Origin: Coleophoma eucalyptorum
Taxonomy: Eukaryota; Ascomycota; Leotiomycetes; Helotiales; Dermateaceae
NCBI GenBank assembly: GCA_026120035.1
Contig: JALRME010000022.1
Span: forward strand, 1-64,000
Length of the DNA stretch: 64,000 nt
Direction: 5' to 3'
In this document: positions 1-11,774 of the stretch, in pieces
Layout: each line of letters begins with the position of its first letter
Position numbering within the stretch: the stretch's first letter is position 1
Made by a program: the position numbers and the translations under genes
The notes under the pieces: model-generated
Databases searched by the model: none
Told to the model about the DNA's origin: nothing
What the model saw: the letters and a program-made list of their open reading frames with translations, nothing else

Positions 1-56
1 TCTTTGTAGCTCTTTTTTATTTTTTAACTATAAAAATTTTTAATATCCTTATAGTT

Positions 57-150
<94 letters not shown>
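57..150. repeat. AG dinucleotide microsatellite
   Basis: An almost perfect (AG)n tract of about 94 bases with single interruptions (one AT near 85 and an AAAG near 145). It lies about 400 bases upstream of the first start codon, so it may be promoter or 5' leader sequence. The remaining stretch to 561 shows no gene. A GTAAGT at about 299 could be the donor of a 5' UTR intron, which I could not confirm. Confidence 0.95.
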
Positions 151-151
<1 letters not shown>

Positions 152-561
152 CAAAGAAGGGGTTAGATTCCGGTCTATTCGTTTTCGATCCGCACCCTAA
201 GACTGCTTGTCATCAGACCCACGTAAACTCACCTAGTTTTCATCTGGACAACCACGAACATTTCCTTTCAACAACAATACCATCTGGATCATTGAGGTAA
301 GTCTATAGTTATCAAATCAAATTTCTTCTGTCACTAAGGATCAATATGATTTGGATAATCTATTCTTTTCCATTACCGAGACCAGTTTGCTTTATTCTTA
401 ATCCACTTCCGTTGCCGGAAAAAACTACTGGAGAGCACAAATACTAACTCTTGTCAAGTCTTTGAAGTGTCCATTACCATAATCACTCAAATAGTATTCA
501 CTACTTAAGTACCCCGAGATAGTCAGTGCTGACTTTCACTGATGCATAGGAAGTCAATATC

Positions 562-1185
562 ATGTCGAATCCGATGGCACCTCCGTGCGCGCCTCCAGCG
601 CCACCATTTTCCTCGCCAGAACCTTGCCTAGATCCCATCAATGTCCCCAAGAAGGTTATCGAGCGCATGGTAACCAACCTCGAGGCAGCAGCTAGGACAA
701 TCCGTGTCGTCGATGACTACCAATGTCGCATTGCCAGCAGACCATCTCGATACTATCACCTAGACGCACCAGATACAGAGCAGCAAGATATTCATCTGAG
801 ACATCTGGCAGCTCTGAGCAATGCCCTCGTTACGGAAGCTGGGCCTTACGCCGAAGAGCTCAGAGGCACAGATCTCCTAGAGAGAATGGACGCACTTGCT
901 GATTATGTCGAGGGGATTCAGAGACACTTCGAGAGAATGCGGATCCAGTACATACGTCAAGCTGGTTTTGCCGAGGCTGCCAGAAATTGCCCAAATTTGA
1001 GAAGGTTTCTAGCTGATGAATTGGGATTTGCTGGTACAGCGTTTGGGAATAGCGAGACGCTGGAAGGTGGAGTCATTGACTGGAAGGAGAGAAAGCAGCC
1101 AATAGGGGAGAAGGCAAGCAAGAAGAAGCGTCGATCCAAGAAGAAGAAACAGGAACAGGATATCCATGAGCACATGCGTAATTGA
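562..1185 (+). CDS. Small unknown protein with proline-rich start and lysine-rich tail
   Basis: A single-exon frame of 207 codons starting at an ATG and ending in TGA. I do not recognise the family. Residues 3-20 are rich in proline, the middle (about 28-165) is acidic/amphipathic and looks helical, and the last 25 residues hold a dense run of Lys/Arg (KKKRRSKKKK) that could be a nuclear or nucleolar localisation signal or an RNA-binding tail. No signal peptide or membrane segment is visible. The gene runs head-on into the transporter gene, with only 31 bases between the two stop codons, so their transcripts probably overlap at the 3' ends. A function cannot be assigned; nuclear location is inferred from the tail only. 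Confidence 0.7.
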   Translation: MSNPMAPPCAPPAPPFSSPEPCLDPINVPKKVIERMVTNLEAAARTIRVVDDYQCRIASRPSRYYHLDAPDTEQQDIHLRHLAALSNALVTEAGPYAEELRGTDLLERMDALADYVEGIQRHFERMRIQYIRQAGFAEAARNCPNLRRFLADELGFAGTAFGNSETLEGGVIDWKERKQPIGEKASKKKRRSKKKKQEQDIHEHMRN

Positions 1186-1216
1186 TGAAATATTCTGGAT
1201 CGAAAGCATACTCATC

Positions 1217-2961
1217 TCAATCTTCGGTTCGTCTGGATGTTTGCTTTACACCCCAACCAGTTGCTAGCAATGCACCCGTCTCCTCAAGGCTTAGTCCAGT
1301 AGTCTCGGGGTATATACGCAAGACTATAAGCCAGCCAGCTAAGCAGACACTGGCATAGATGATGAAGGTCACAGATGGAGTCAAGAACTCCATCATCGGC
1401 AAGAACGTTAAGCCTACAATGAAGTTTGAGCCCCAGTTTGTTGCTGTTGCTACACCAGAGCCTATCGATCGAACATTGAGTGGAAACAGCTCGGATTGCA
1501 TCCAAGGGACATTGCCAAGGCCAAGAGCATAAGCTCCAACATATATCATGACACTGACCAATACCAATAGAGGGATTGTACGTTCGGAAAGAGGCACTGT
1601 CTTATATGCAGTTGGGCTGGCAGCTGGGTTTTCCGCATTAAGATCAGCAGGTAGTGTAATAAAATAGAATCCAGCACTGCAGAGCAAAAGTCCCAGTGTC
1701 ATGGTCGGAATTGACCAGAGTAGCATTTTCCGCTTTCCAACTCTGTCAATTAAGCCCAGAGCCACGCAAGTCAAGAAGAAATTGGTGAGTGCAACTGAAA
1801 GTGATGCTAATGTTGGGCTAGAGAATCCGAGAAGAGTGAAGATCGTGGCTGAAAAATACATGAGAGAGTTCTAGGGATGTAGTTAGCTTGAGTTCGAAGT
1901 ATAGAGTCAAAAACCTACAAAGCCACATAATTGCTGCAGCCCTTGCAGTAAGCACGCAATTGTCAAGGCCCTTCTGTTTCCAGCAACCCGAAAGAGGTCT
2001 TGCCAGTTATCCTTGGCCAGAGAAAGCCAAGACTCTGCTTTCTTGGTAGGTCGACTTTTCATTCTGCTTCTCTTTGCTTCGTCCTCCTCACGGACCTCGA
2101 TTTCAATACCTCTCAGAACCCCATCAACCATCTTCTGAACGTCAATCCCTTTGCCGAAGACCTTGTTCAGAACATTCCTTGCTTTATCGTGCTGACCACT
2201 TTGTACCAAGAACCTAGGACTTTCTGGCATCGCAAGTAGTATAACAGCTTGCAAAGCTGCAGGTACGGCCCCAAGGCCTACAATCCATCTCCAGGCAGTC
2301 GACTGGTTGCCCCACTCCACAAAAGCCCAGCCAACAACATATGCCACAACCTGTCCAAGAGTTATGAATAATACATTCAAAGTGACAAGCCGACCCCGGA
2401 ACGGACTTGGCGAAAGCTCAGCGATGTATAGCGGTGTAACAAAGCTTCCTGCGCCAACGGCGAGTCCGACTATCGAACGACCTGCAATCATTCCCCATAC
2501 TGACGAAGCCGTCGCTTGTAGAACCGCCCCTAGGATGAAAGCAAGGTCGGCAAGAAGAACAACACTCTTGCGCCCCATGCTATCAGCGAGGATAGACGAC
2601 GTAGGTATAAGAAGGAGAGCGAAAAGAGAAGTGCAGGAAGTGATGAGCGATTTATCGAGGGTACTTAGCGGACGACCCAAGGATTCGTTGATAGATACAA
2701 GCGTCGCCGATATAACTCCAGTATCATCTACGAAGACCAGTTAGTGGTTTGTCCAGAGATGAAGATGTTACAGTGAGAAGCCGACTGACAGCCAAATAGT
2801 AATCCACTTATACCAGCAGAGAAAGTCAAGAGCCACACGTATATTCCTGGGTGCTTTAGGTTCTTCTCCAATAGTAGAGAAACGTCGCTCAAATCTACAT
2901 CTTGTGTCGCTTCATCTTCGACACTGTGGCGCATCAGCGGCTCGTCCGCAGCATCCGCCAT
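1217..2961 (-). CDS. MFS sugar/myo-inositol-type transporter
   Basis: Three exons, 2961-2790, 2727-1919 and 1870-1217, give 544 residues. Both introns (62 and 48 bases) have GT..AG ends and keep the frame. Joining exons 1 and 2 rebuilds the motif GYDTGVIS in the first membrane helix (residues 57-64), typical of the myo-inositol branch of the sugar porter family. Other family marks are DSMGRKS in the first cytoplasmic loop, PESPR after helix 6, QQLCGFNSLMYFS in helix 7 and PETTG after helix 12. Twelve membrane segments are expected. The start used is the ATG before ADAADEPL; there is no better ATG upstream. The acidic N-terminus (residues 1-40) is cytoplasmic. The likely role is proton-coupled uptake of inositol or a related polyol across the plasma membrane; substrate is inferred from motif resemblance and could be another sugar. 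Confidence 0.85.
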
Positions 2962-3470
2962 ATTTGGACTGGGGGTATGTTTCTCGGATTTGTGTTTAGT
3001 AAAGAACAATGGTTATAGCACCCATCAAAGACAAGTTAAAGATTGCCAAAGAAACCAGAAATCATTCTGCATAGGGTAGGCTCAAGACATGGTCAATCGA
3101 GTGGTTGTCAACATCCCAGACTATGGAGACCATGCAGGTTATCACCCGTGCATAGACGCTAGGATAAAATGTATTCCGAAGCCCGAATGATGGGCGACTC
3201 AGTGCAACCCTGGTTGCTTGAAAGCATGGAGCCAAGCACTTATCATGACGTTTTACCAATGCAATAATTCACTCTACTGATATCATCTAGTGCTTATATT
3301 TTTAAGAACAACAATCTCGAATTGGGTATTTTAAAAGAGCAAACGCAAGACGGTACCATGCCCATCCTAAAATCCCGGTTGGAATGGACTTTCAACCACT
3401 AAATTCGAATCCAGCTGCTTTGGGTGTTTTCAACCTCCAACGTTATAGTGGCATTAAGACACTTAAACAA
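2962..3470. other. Intergenic, transporter promoter and JmjC gene 3' end
   Basis: About 500 bases between the start of the transporter and the stop of the JmjC gene, both on the minus strand. No open frame of coding quality seen; it should hold the transporter promoter and the terminator of the upstream gene. Confidence 0.6.
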
Positions 3471-6400
3471 TCATCGAGCCCTAAAGACACGCCAAAGTCC
3501 ATTCCTTCGACCTTTACCTCTACCTCTAGCAGGAGCCTGTACCCGATTGCCCCTTTGCAATCCCATTAGCGAAGATCGCGCAGCTGGTATGCTCTCATCA
3601 GAGGTGGACTCGTCTGGCGCAGATGACATGAACTCATCTCCAGACTGGCTGCCCGCAAGTCTAACAACAGTGGGTCCCTTCTTCTCCGCAGCCGAATCGT
3701 GCTGTATCGAAGAGGTTCGAGAACCACGGTCCAATGGAGGCATCTTTGGACTCAACTGTGGCGGTCTATCTGAGACATGAATATCCAACATTGCTTCAGC
3801 TGATTTCTTAACTGCTAACCGACGCTGGTATTTGGGACCCACAATCTTGATCGATTTGCCTTGTAGGGCCATCTTTTCCCTCAGGGAGAGCCTCTTCTCA
3901 CCTGCTACGGGTGAGGATTTAAGCAATACGGGAATTTTGACCGTAACCGAATCTTTCATTAATTCGTCTGAGTCTTCTGTTTGCGCAGCCCGAACATTGG
4001 GATCTGTCTTTGATATACACAAATTCACACTGCTACCTCTGCCTCTAGTCACTCTGCCATGGCTCGAAGACCCACCATATTCGCTTCCGTTCTTAGCATC
4101 TGGCTTGCTACCGTTGTCTGAGCTCTCAGATCGTGACAGAATACGAGCAGATTCCGGAACATGCCCAATCTTTACAGATTTTGATCGCATGAGCCCTTGT
4201 TCACGGTTTGGCGCCTTATTGGCATTTGGCAGGGCTTGCTCCGCTACTTCTTTGCATCCAAGCCATGCCGATCGTATGGGGGAGTTCGTTGTTGGGAGAG
4301 AAAGCTCAAGTGAGACAGGGTGCTGCCCACGTAAGTTTCTCCTCATGGGAGGCTCTTCTTTCTCCTTTGGCCTAGTGTTTTCGGTAGTAGGGCTTTCCTC
4401 GGTTTGAATCATTGCCTGCCTTGCGAGCTCGAAGCTATCCTCGGTTGTCTGCGGTTGTGCAGCCAATCTGTTGTTAAATATCTGTGCCTCAATATCGCCC
4501 TGAGAGATCTCTTTACCATCAATGTCAGTAAAAGTTTGTGCTTTTACTGCCCTCTTGTGAGCAGGCCGACTTTGAGAGATACTTGGGTTAAAATCGGTAT
4601 CTACTTCCTCAATTCGTTTTTGGTTTTTGTAAAGCGTTATGTTTCTGATTTCTTCTTCGTTGCTACTAGCATCATGCAGAGCTTGCCGCTTCCTTTTTGA
4701 TGTTGTCTTACCATTTGTGTTCATAAAACCCGGATCCAATAGATTCTGATCAAATGCAGTGGGCTCTTGCGGTGGTGCACTTGAGTTTGGGGCATCATAG
4801 AGAATTCTATCGATGCCATTTCCTTGCTGGTAATATCCGATTCCCATCATTCGATTTTGGTCAAAATGAGTCGGGTCAGGATATGCTGTGGCAGAAGTAA
4901 ACATCAGTGCCATTGGAGCCGGTCCATATGACGATTGGTCGACCTCTTCCTGACCATCATAATCGGCAGTACTGTAAGGTGACTGATATTCTCCATTGCT
5001 TACAAAATCACGACATTGACGCAGTCCAAGGGAAGGATCATCGACCTCGCCGTCACTTCCTCCAGCAGCCTGTCGACCCGACTGATCTCGTGGTGTCGAG
5101 TGATTTACATTCGGTAGAAGAGAAGGGTCGATTGATTCATCAATATTGAGTTCAGCAGCGGGTAATGGATATCTACTGGCCCCACCTTTAACGAAGCCTT
5201 CATCTGGGATTTCTCGGCGTTCGTTCTCTTCTCTCTCACGCTCCTTTTCAGCTTCAGCCTTCTCCCTCAACCGTTTCATTCTTGAGGACTCCTGCGGATT
5301 TTCGTCGCCCTTTTGCCGCAGCCATGCAAGATTCGTACGGGAGAAGTCTACCAGACTCTCGACGCTTCGGAAATCAGCTACAGCTCGAGTGTCGTGGCCG
5401 AGTAGAGTGCCTTTTGGTGCATACGGGTTTTGTTTCTTTCCTCGCCGACACTTCCCACAAGAGCATATACCGAGACATTCGGGGCACTGCCAATTTTCGT
5501 TTTCCATGACTGTCTGGGGCATCTGATCAAAAGCACGGAAAAGCACGCCATAGCAGTATGCTTTGGGGCATGTTGTACAAAATGCGAGTTTCCAGTTCCA
5601 TTCACGGTGCATGCACACATGGCACGTATGCGTCTTCTTCTGGAATTTTGATCGCTTATTCTTCTTTTGTTTCCTCTTTTTCGGCCTGCCTTCACTATCA
5701 AGATCCGTCTCAACTTCAGAAGGCTCTGATGTCGGTTCAAGGACTTTCCTGATATCATGCCAAGGTCTAATCTTCAGTTGTTCCTGAACAATCTGAGCAA
5801 CGGGCTTCTTTCCATACCGTTGTCGTGCTTCGTCAAATGGCAAAGGAGATACATTCTCGCCATGATGTCTGTCGGCTTCAATGACCACACTGCGCCAATC
5901 CTTATAAGAGCCTACTAATTCCGACCATTGCCACTGTTCAACCCAATGCAAATTGGAGATACAGGCGCACGAGCGACCCATTACATAGCATTCCATGCAT
6001 ACATCATATGTATCTTCAGCTCTTGCTTCGCCATATTCAATACAAGACTTGCAAGTGAGGAATCGGTTGAAAATGTTACATCGGCAATATGAGCAGGTAA
6101 CGTTTGAATCGTAGGACAGAAACTCAACCTCGTCTTTCCTAGGAAGACTAGGCGAAAAGCTCTCGGAAATAAGGATTTCAGAAAACAGTGCGAACAGTCT
6201 TCGGAAATCATCCAAAACTTGCTTTATCCTTCCAAACTCCAACATCTTCTGCTCGACTGTATCGCGCTGAAGGAGTGCATAATACTTTTGAAGGGTATAG
6301 TAGATGATTGCCTTGTTCTTGTACTGCTCGTCACGGCAAACCATGCGTGCACGAGGGAGAGCTTCATGCATGGCAAGTTCAAGAGTATCGATTGTGGTCC

Positions 6401-7433
6401 GATTCCACGCAGCTTTCATAGTGCGTGTTCCACGATTCCATACTTGGTGAGGTGCAAGGGGTGGAATGAGAATTAGGTCGCCAACTTTTTGCTCTACAAC
6501 CCAAACATTGAAAGGAGCTTTTTTCCAGGCATTGATTTGTGCAAAGTGCTTTTCCACTTCGATATCATGTCCGAGCATAGAAAGAAAGTACTCTGATACT
6601 ACTTCTCGCTCTCTAGTCTCCGTCATAAACCATATAGAGCTGCCCGCCTTTTCTTTGCGGTGGTCAGTAGAGCTCTCGACCATGATATTATGCCCTAGAC
6701 TGGCACACATCTCCCTATGAGCAGGGGTGTATGTTCCCTCATGGCCAATATAGCACTGCATGTTCAGAGCTCGCATTTCATCGGGAAGGCTACTCATCAA
6801 ATCTCCAGCTGGAGCAACGCCTTTTCCAAATCCTATCTGACCAAACTCATTAGGTTCTAAGATTGCCCCTGCGCCTCCGGTCCTCGGCTCGATGCAATCG
6901 TTAAGATAGAAAAGTGATTCAGGTAGGATTGATTTTAATTGTTCGTGCCATCCCCCTGGACAGTCGATATCCTTAAGATAGAGTCGCTGTCGCTTTGGGC
7001 TGCGAAAGTTGTCTTTGTTGAACTGTTGGGTAAGCTGACCCATGCTTTTGAGGTAATGACCCATAGACATGAGAATATTTGCTTCATTTGGGATATCCCG
7101 AACCACCTCAGCTAAGTTCAACAGTCAATATTGATAGCTTGCAGAGACCTCGTCTAACCTACCTTTGGTTCCGTAATTTTCTCGAAGCCATGTAGGACTG
7201 AAGAGACTAGTGTCTAGCATTCTTTCCCAACCCTCGATCACCAAAGGTTTACCCCCAAGAATAACATGTAAAAGTACCAACTTCTCCAGACTTTGTGCAG
7301 AATGCTCTTTCAGCATCTCTTTGGGTAGACGAGTGACATAGTCAAAGTTTGTAGTATTCTCAACCAGCGCGCTCAAATCGAGGTCTGGTGGAATTGGCAC
7401 AAACTGCGCCTGGGGATGTGATGGTGAAGGCAT
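3471..7433 (-). CDS. JmjC-domain protein with RING-like and CXXC_R1 zinc fingers
   Basis: Two exons, 7433-7163 and 7111-3471, joined across a 51-base GTAGGT..TAG intron, encode 1303 residues. The N-terminal third holds a JmjC domain. The Fe(II) ligands look intact: His222 and Glu224 in TPAHREM and His312 in APHQVWN, so 2-oxoglutarate-dependent hydroxylase/demethylase activity is plausible. A first Cys-rich module (about 430-475, CSYCRCN..CKSC..CMEC) follows, then a basic linker and a second module (about 587-647, CHVC..CTTC..CPEC..CSCGKCRRGKK) matching the zf-4CXXC_R1 finger of CDCA7/R1 proteins. The C-terminal half is low-complexity, with scattered basic clusters, and is probably disordered. 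The gene is divergent from COQ2 with 642 bases between starts. The expected role is histone demethylation or heterochromatin boundary control in the nucleus, inferred from the domains. The target residue is unknown. Confidence 0.85.
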
Positions 7434-8075
7434 CTTTTCGTTGATGGTGAATGTGTCGAATCTGCACCCTAACAAACATTCCAAATTATTTCCTTCACAT
7501 GTACTTCAGAGGGCAAGGCCACCAAGCCAATTCAGTGCCTCGAGGCCATGTTGCAGATAACCAAAGGGTAACGATAGGCAAGCTGGAGATATGCCAATCG
7601 CGTAGATGGAGAATTGTGCTTGTCAATGGTGATAAGAAACCGCAAAAGGGGTTGCAGAACCGCGGTTTTATAAATGATGGTAGCAATTCTGGCCACGAGT
7701 ATAATGTTGATCGTTTTTTGTAACTTCGATGGCGGATGCCCTCGAGCAGAGCATTGATGGAGGAGGCTGAGATTGGGATGAAATTGATAGTCGCGAATTC
7801 GGCCCAGCCTTGTCAGGAGCTTGGACCATGTCGCGAGATTTCTATCTAGGAGTAAGGTACGGTAGGTGCTTAAGGAAGTTGGCTCAATTCTAGTCCAGAT
7901 CGCTTTATGGAGCTAATATGCTAATCAGTTGAGATTGGGTCAGGGGTTAAGCTGGATACGTGCTTTAGACTGCGTGAGTTTTAAACCTCTTCCTTTTCGC
8001 TGGTGTGTTTGGGATACAGGTCGGAGCTCAGCTACTGATATTCTGCAAGCACAACAAATACTGTAGCCTCTAGAG
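7434..8075. promoter_or_regulatory. Divergent promoter region, JmjC gene and COQ2
   Basis: 642 bases between two divergent starts with no supportable coding frame. It must hold both promoters. I could not pick a convincing specific site. Confidence 0.6.
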
Positions 8076-9305
8076 ATGCCTCCCCGGAATGGATTCTTCA
8101 AGCTTCCTGGAGCATGTAGGTCAATTCTGCTGGAGCCTGGCTATAGAGGCCCTCAGCAGTTCCGTTTTCTCGGGACAAATTCGTCCCGCCTGTCTTCGTA
8201 TCAAAGTCTGAAGACGGCGCATTTCAGAACAGGTGCACAGGTATCAGCAAGGGTATTCCAATCGACTGCTACAATCCCATCTATCAATCCGGACACCCAA
8301 GAGCAGCCAAAGGCTCTCACGACATATATGCCACCGACGACAGGAATGCTGTCTCTGCTACCATCCTCGTGGGTCCCATATGCAGAGCTGCTTCGATTAG
8401 ACAAGCCAGTCGGCTCATACTACTTATTTTTCCCCTGTGTATTTTCCACACTTCTGGCAGCTCCATTGACAGTACCTATGGCCTCACCATTGACAGTTGT
8501 CGGCACATCTTTACTCTTCTTCAGCGGTGCTGTCATTATGCGCGGAGCCGGCTGTGCTATCAATGATCTCTGGGATCGGAATCTAGACCCCAAGGTTGAG
8601 CGGACACGTCTTCGTCCAATCGCCCGTGGAGCAATTACTCCATTCAATGCTCTTGCATTCACTGGCGTCAACCTCTTGGCAGGATTGGGGATACTTCTCC
8701 AGTTTCCCTACCAATGCCTGTTTTATGGAGTGCCAAGTTTACTTTTTGTGGCTGCGTACCCTCTCGCAAAGAGAGTTACTCATTATCCCCAGTTTGTACT
8801 GGGTCTCACATTCTCTTGGGGCGCTTGGATGGGATTTCCAGCTCTCGGTGTGGATCTTTTGCAAAACAGTGCTGCCTTGACAGCAGCAGGGTTTCTATAC
8901 ACTTCGAACATCGCGTGGACAGTTTTGTACGATATGATATATGCACATATGGACATTAAGGACGATGCAAAGGCAGGAATCAAGAGTATTGCACTCCGGC
9001 ACGATAAAGATACCAAGAAGGTCTTGGCTGGTCTTGCAATCACTCAAGTTGGCCTGTTAGCAGCCGCTGGAGCAGTGGTAGGTGCTGGACCCGTGTTCTA
9101 CCTCGGAAGCTGTGGAGGTGCCGCAGTGACTCTGGCAACCATGATCAAAATGGTCAAGCTGAAAAATGTCAAGGATTGCTGGTGGTGGTTTGTAAATGGC
9201 TGCTGGATCACAGGTGGAGCGATCACAGCAGGCCTGGGAGGGGATTATCTTGCACGGTACCTCGAGTACAAAGAGGTTCCACCAAAGGAGTCAAGTTTGC
9301 AATAG
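8076..9305 (+). CDS. COQ2: 4-hydroxybenzoate polyprenyltransferase, mitochondrial
   Basis: An intronless gene of 409 residues in the UbiA prenyltransferase family. The first Asp-rich motif NDLWDRNLD is at 163-171 and the second, DMIYAHMDIKDD, at 286-297; these bind the Mg-diphosphate of the polyprenyl donor. The stretch RTRLRPIARGAI following the first motif is characteristic of Coq2. About 85 N-terminal residues are rich in Arg/Ser and poor in acids, as expected for a mitochondrial presequence, and multiple hydrophobic helices follow. The enzyme attaches the polyprenyl tail to 4-hydroxybenzoate at the inner membrane, the second committed step of ubiquinone synthesis. Length matches fungal Coq2. 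The start is the only ATG compatible with the presequence. Confidence 0.93.
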   Translation: MPPRNGFFKLPGACRSILLEPGYRGPQQFRFLGTNSSRLSSYQSLKTAHFRTGAQVSARVFQSTATIPSINPDTQEQPKALTTYMPPTTGMLSLLPSSWVPYAELLRLDKPVGSYYLFFPCVFSTLLAAPLTVPMASPLTVVGTSLLFFSGAVIMRGAGCAINDLWDRNLDPKVERTRLRPIARGAITPFNALAFTGVNLLAGLGILLQFPYQCLFYGVPSLLFVAAYPLAKRVTHYPQFVLGLTFSWGAWMGFPALGVDLLQNSAALTAAGFLYTSNIAWTVLYDMIYAHMDIKDDAKAGIKSIALRHDKDTKKVLAGLAITQVGLLAAAGAVVGAGPVFYLGSCGGAAVTLATMIKMVKLKNVKDCWWWFVNGCWITGGAITAGLGGDYLARYLEYKEVPPKESSLQ

Positions 9306-10466
9306 CCAAAATTTCAGACAAAGGGTATGCAAATATTGAGCTTCAATAATGTGCTATATCATCTCACGCGAAGGTCGTATTTACTGCCGAAGCAAAGACG
9401 TCAAAGCCAAAACGTCATTCATATCTTGCAGTCTGGATTCTACGATCTGAAGTACAAGTTGAAGGCACCCCGAGCTGCATAAGATTTAGCTTGGCGCCTT
9501 GCCGAAAGCTTTCTGATCAAATACTTCTTGGGTGGGGAATAAGCCAGCAAGTCAATAGCAGTGAGTTGTGAGAAGGGGTAAGTAAGGTAGGGTAGGGAAG
9601 GCATGGAAGAAGCAGCCGAGCCGCCGATGTCATAGACTCCATCTCCCTACAAACCATGCGGAAGCTTGGACACAAAATAGAGTGACCCTGTGTATCAGTA
9701 TCAGAAGAATCTACAGTACTGGGAGGGCAATGCCAGGTCTGTTCTCGAGAGCGCAAAGGCTGGCGCGGTCGCTCAAGTCCCAAAAGTACAAGGCGGATGA
9801 CAGTGCAGAGAGACTCGTGGCTTCGTAGATATCTCTCGTGTGTTTCGGGCCCAAACCCATGTTCGAAAAATTCAAGGCCTGCTATCTAATCAGGATTCCC
9901 CGGAGACTTTAAGCTGCGACATGCACCAGATGCACCTTGGAGAACAGGGATTATGGTTCGTTGGCCAATTCGTTGCCATGGGAGAACCTCCAGGTTCCGA
10001 GTTATTATTTCTAGAAGAGCCCGTCCCCAAACAAAATCATGACAAGAAAGATACATTTCTACATTTCTGAAGTTGCGGACACACATCTCACGCAGTCCAA
10101 AAAAATATACTTGTATTGACCAGCGCATCAAAAGTGGTTCGTTTTGACGGCAGAAACAGACTGGACTTTGTCTAGGAGCAGTTTATGCCTAAGGCGGAAG
10201 GCCAAAGCATATACGTCAGTGGAGCTTAAGTCTTTCCTCAAGCGTCGTCGCCGTCATTCCGAGCTGTCGGACCACTTAAGTTCCAAACAACGCCCCCGAA
10301 AGCTTTGCTTTTACTGAATTGCTCAATACCATCTCCACCTAATCTTCTCTTCTATAATCTTCCTCCATCTCGTTCCTGCAACGTAGATCCTCAAAAGCTC
10401 TATTACTGTACCCTCAGCTTCTCACCTATTCTCACTAATCGAGTATCCAACACCGGAACCGCAAGC
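9306..10466. other. Intergenic, COQ2 terminator and NCE102 promoter
   Basis: 1.16 kb with only short frames of non-coding composition. Its last part, with CT-rich tracts just before 10467, is probably the NCE102 5' leader. Confidence 0.6.
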
Positions 10467-11018
10467 ATGGTCGCGATCGGTCAACTTGGTCTACGGACTT
10501 TTCAATTTTTGATGGTCTTGTTGATTACTTCACTGGTCGGCAACGTTATTGCTGAGGCTTTTGCTGGAAATGCCAGCTCCATTAACTACGCTATCTTTGT
10601 CGCAGCTTTCTGCTGGCTCACAGTGCTGTATGGCCTGGCCGCGGCAGTTATAGAAAGTCTGGCGATACCAATCGTCATCGCAGCCGCCGATGGTCTCTCT
10701 GCAATGTTCACTTTCATTGCTGGTGTTGTGTTGGCTGCAAAGCTTGGCGTTCACAGCTGTGGAAACAACGTGAGTTCCTTTGATTTACGTACACGGCGAA
10801 CAACTTACTAACTGGAACAGAGCTATGTCACTTCCAACTCTTTAACAAATGGATCGCACAACCCATCAAAGCGATGCCACGAACTCCAAGCTTCCTGCGC
10901 TTTCTTCTGGTTCCTATTTGCCGCCTTCTGTGCCACCGCTGTTCTTAGCTTTACAGGAGGGAACAGCAGCATGCGAGGTGGCATTCGGAAAGGTGGGCCA
11001 TCCATGTCCCAGGTCTGA
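10467..11018 (+). CDS. NCE102: MARVEL-domain eisosome protein, Nce102-like
   Basis: Exons 10467-10769 and 10821-11018 around a 51-base GTGAGT..CAG intron encode 166 residues. Four hydrophobic segments (about 10-30, 38-60, 68-92 and 123-145) fit the MARVEL fold. The loop after helix 3 carries HSCGNNSYVTSN, very like the HSCNNSSYVDSN loop of yeast Nce102, and the C-terminus ends in SQV as in yeast. Nce102 sits in the plasma membrane at eisosomes/MCC domains, senses sphingolipid state and was first found through non-classical export. The family assignment is strong; the exact function in this species is inferred. An in-frame ATG is absent upstream within the CT-rich leader. Confidence 0.9.
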
Positions 11019-11774
11019 AAGACAACTGGTGAGCAGTCCTTTGCACCATGCGACTTGACTGCGCTCCTCTCTTCCCACGATTGGCTTTTCCAAGATTGCA
11101 TGCTAATTCCTAGACCAGGAGTTGTATAGATGCAACCATCCTGTCAAGTGTGGACGGCGTGGATCCATAGTGCCGCATTTAAGAAATGGCGTTGGTAAAA
11201 TAATATACCACTTGGGGAGGTCTGGTTGGACTATGGCTGGATGGGATTTTAAGGGCGACGGCGTTGAGAACATGTACCTGTAACCTTCTGTTTAATGATC
11301 GATTAGCACGGCATGTAAAACAACCTAATTAAATGGAATGGGAGATTTTTGAATTTGCTTCGATTAGCAACATTTATTATGGCTCTGGGCCTTACCTCGG
11401 CAGTATGTAGCAAATATGCCATCAATAAGTGAATCTGTGGGGCTTCTATTACCGATCTACTTTACCTCGTGTGAAAGTGTGAAAGTGTGAAAGCAGATAC
11501 GTTTGGGCAAATTGTTGCTCAAGCTGGTGATGTGTCTTCGAGCCCACAAACTGTGTTGTAAGAAAAGTTTCAGATGCCAACACTGTGTTGCAACAAGAAG
11601 TGTTGTATGTTGTACGGAGTTGATATGTACTTTGCTCCTAGTGAAGCCGAACTCTATGCTTATATGTTGGTACGCCATTTCCATGAAATAACGCCGAACC
11701 CAATGCCATACCATCTCATGGCTTCTACGGATCCATGACCTATCTTGCCATCAATAACATATTCCATTTAGCTC
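11019..11774. other. Intergenic between convergent NCE102 and MIM2
   Basis: About 750 bases between two converging genes. It contains a short tandem repeat, three copies of GTGTGAAA at about 11469-11493. No coding frame is supportable. Confidence 0.6.

Noticed and set aside
3395..3420. tRNA-like TTCGAATCC element
   Set aside because: Flanking bases do not form an acceptor stem or a D-arm; only the T-loop-like word matches.
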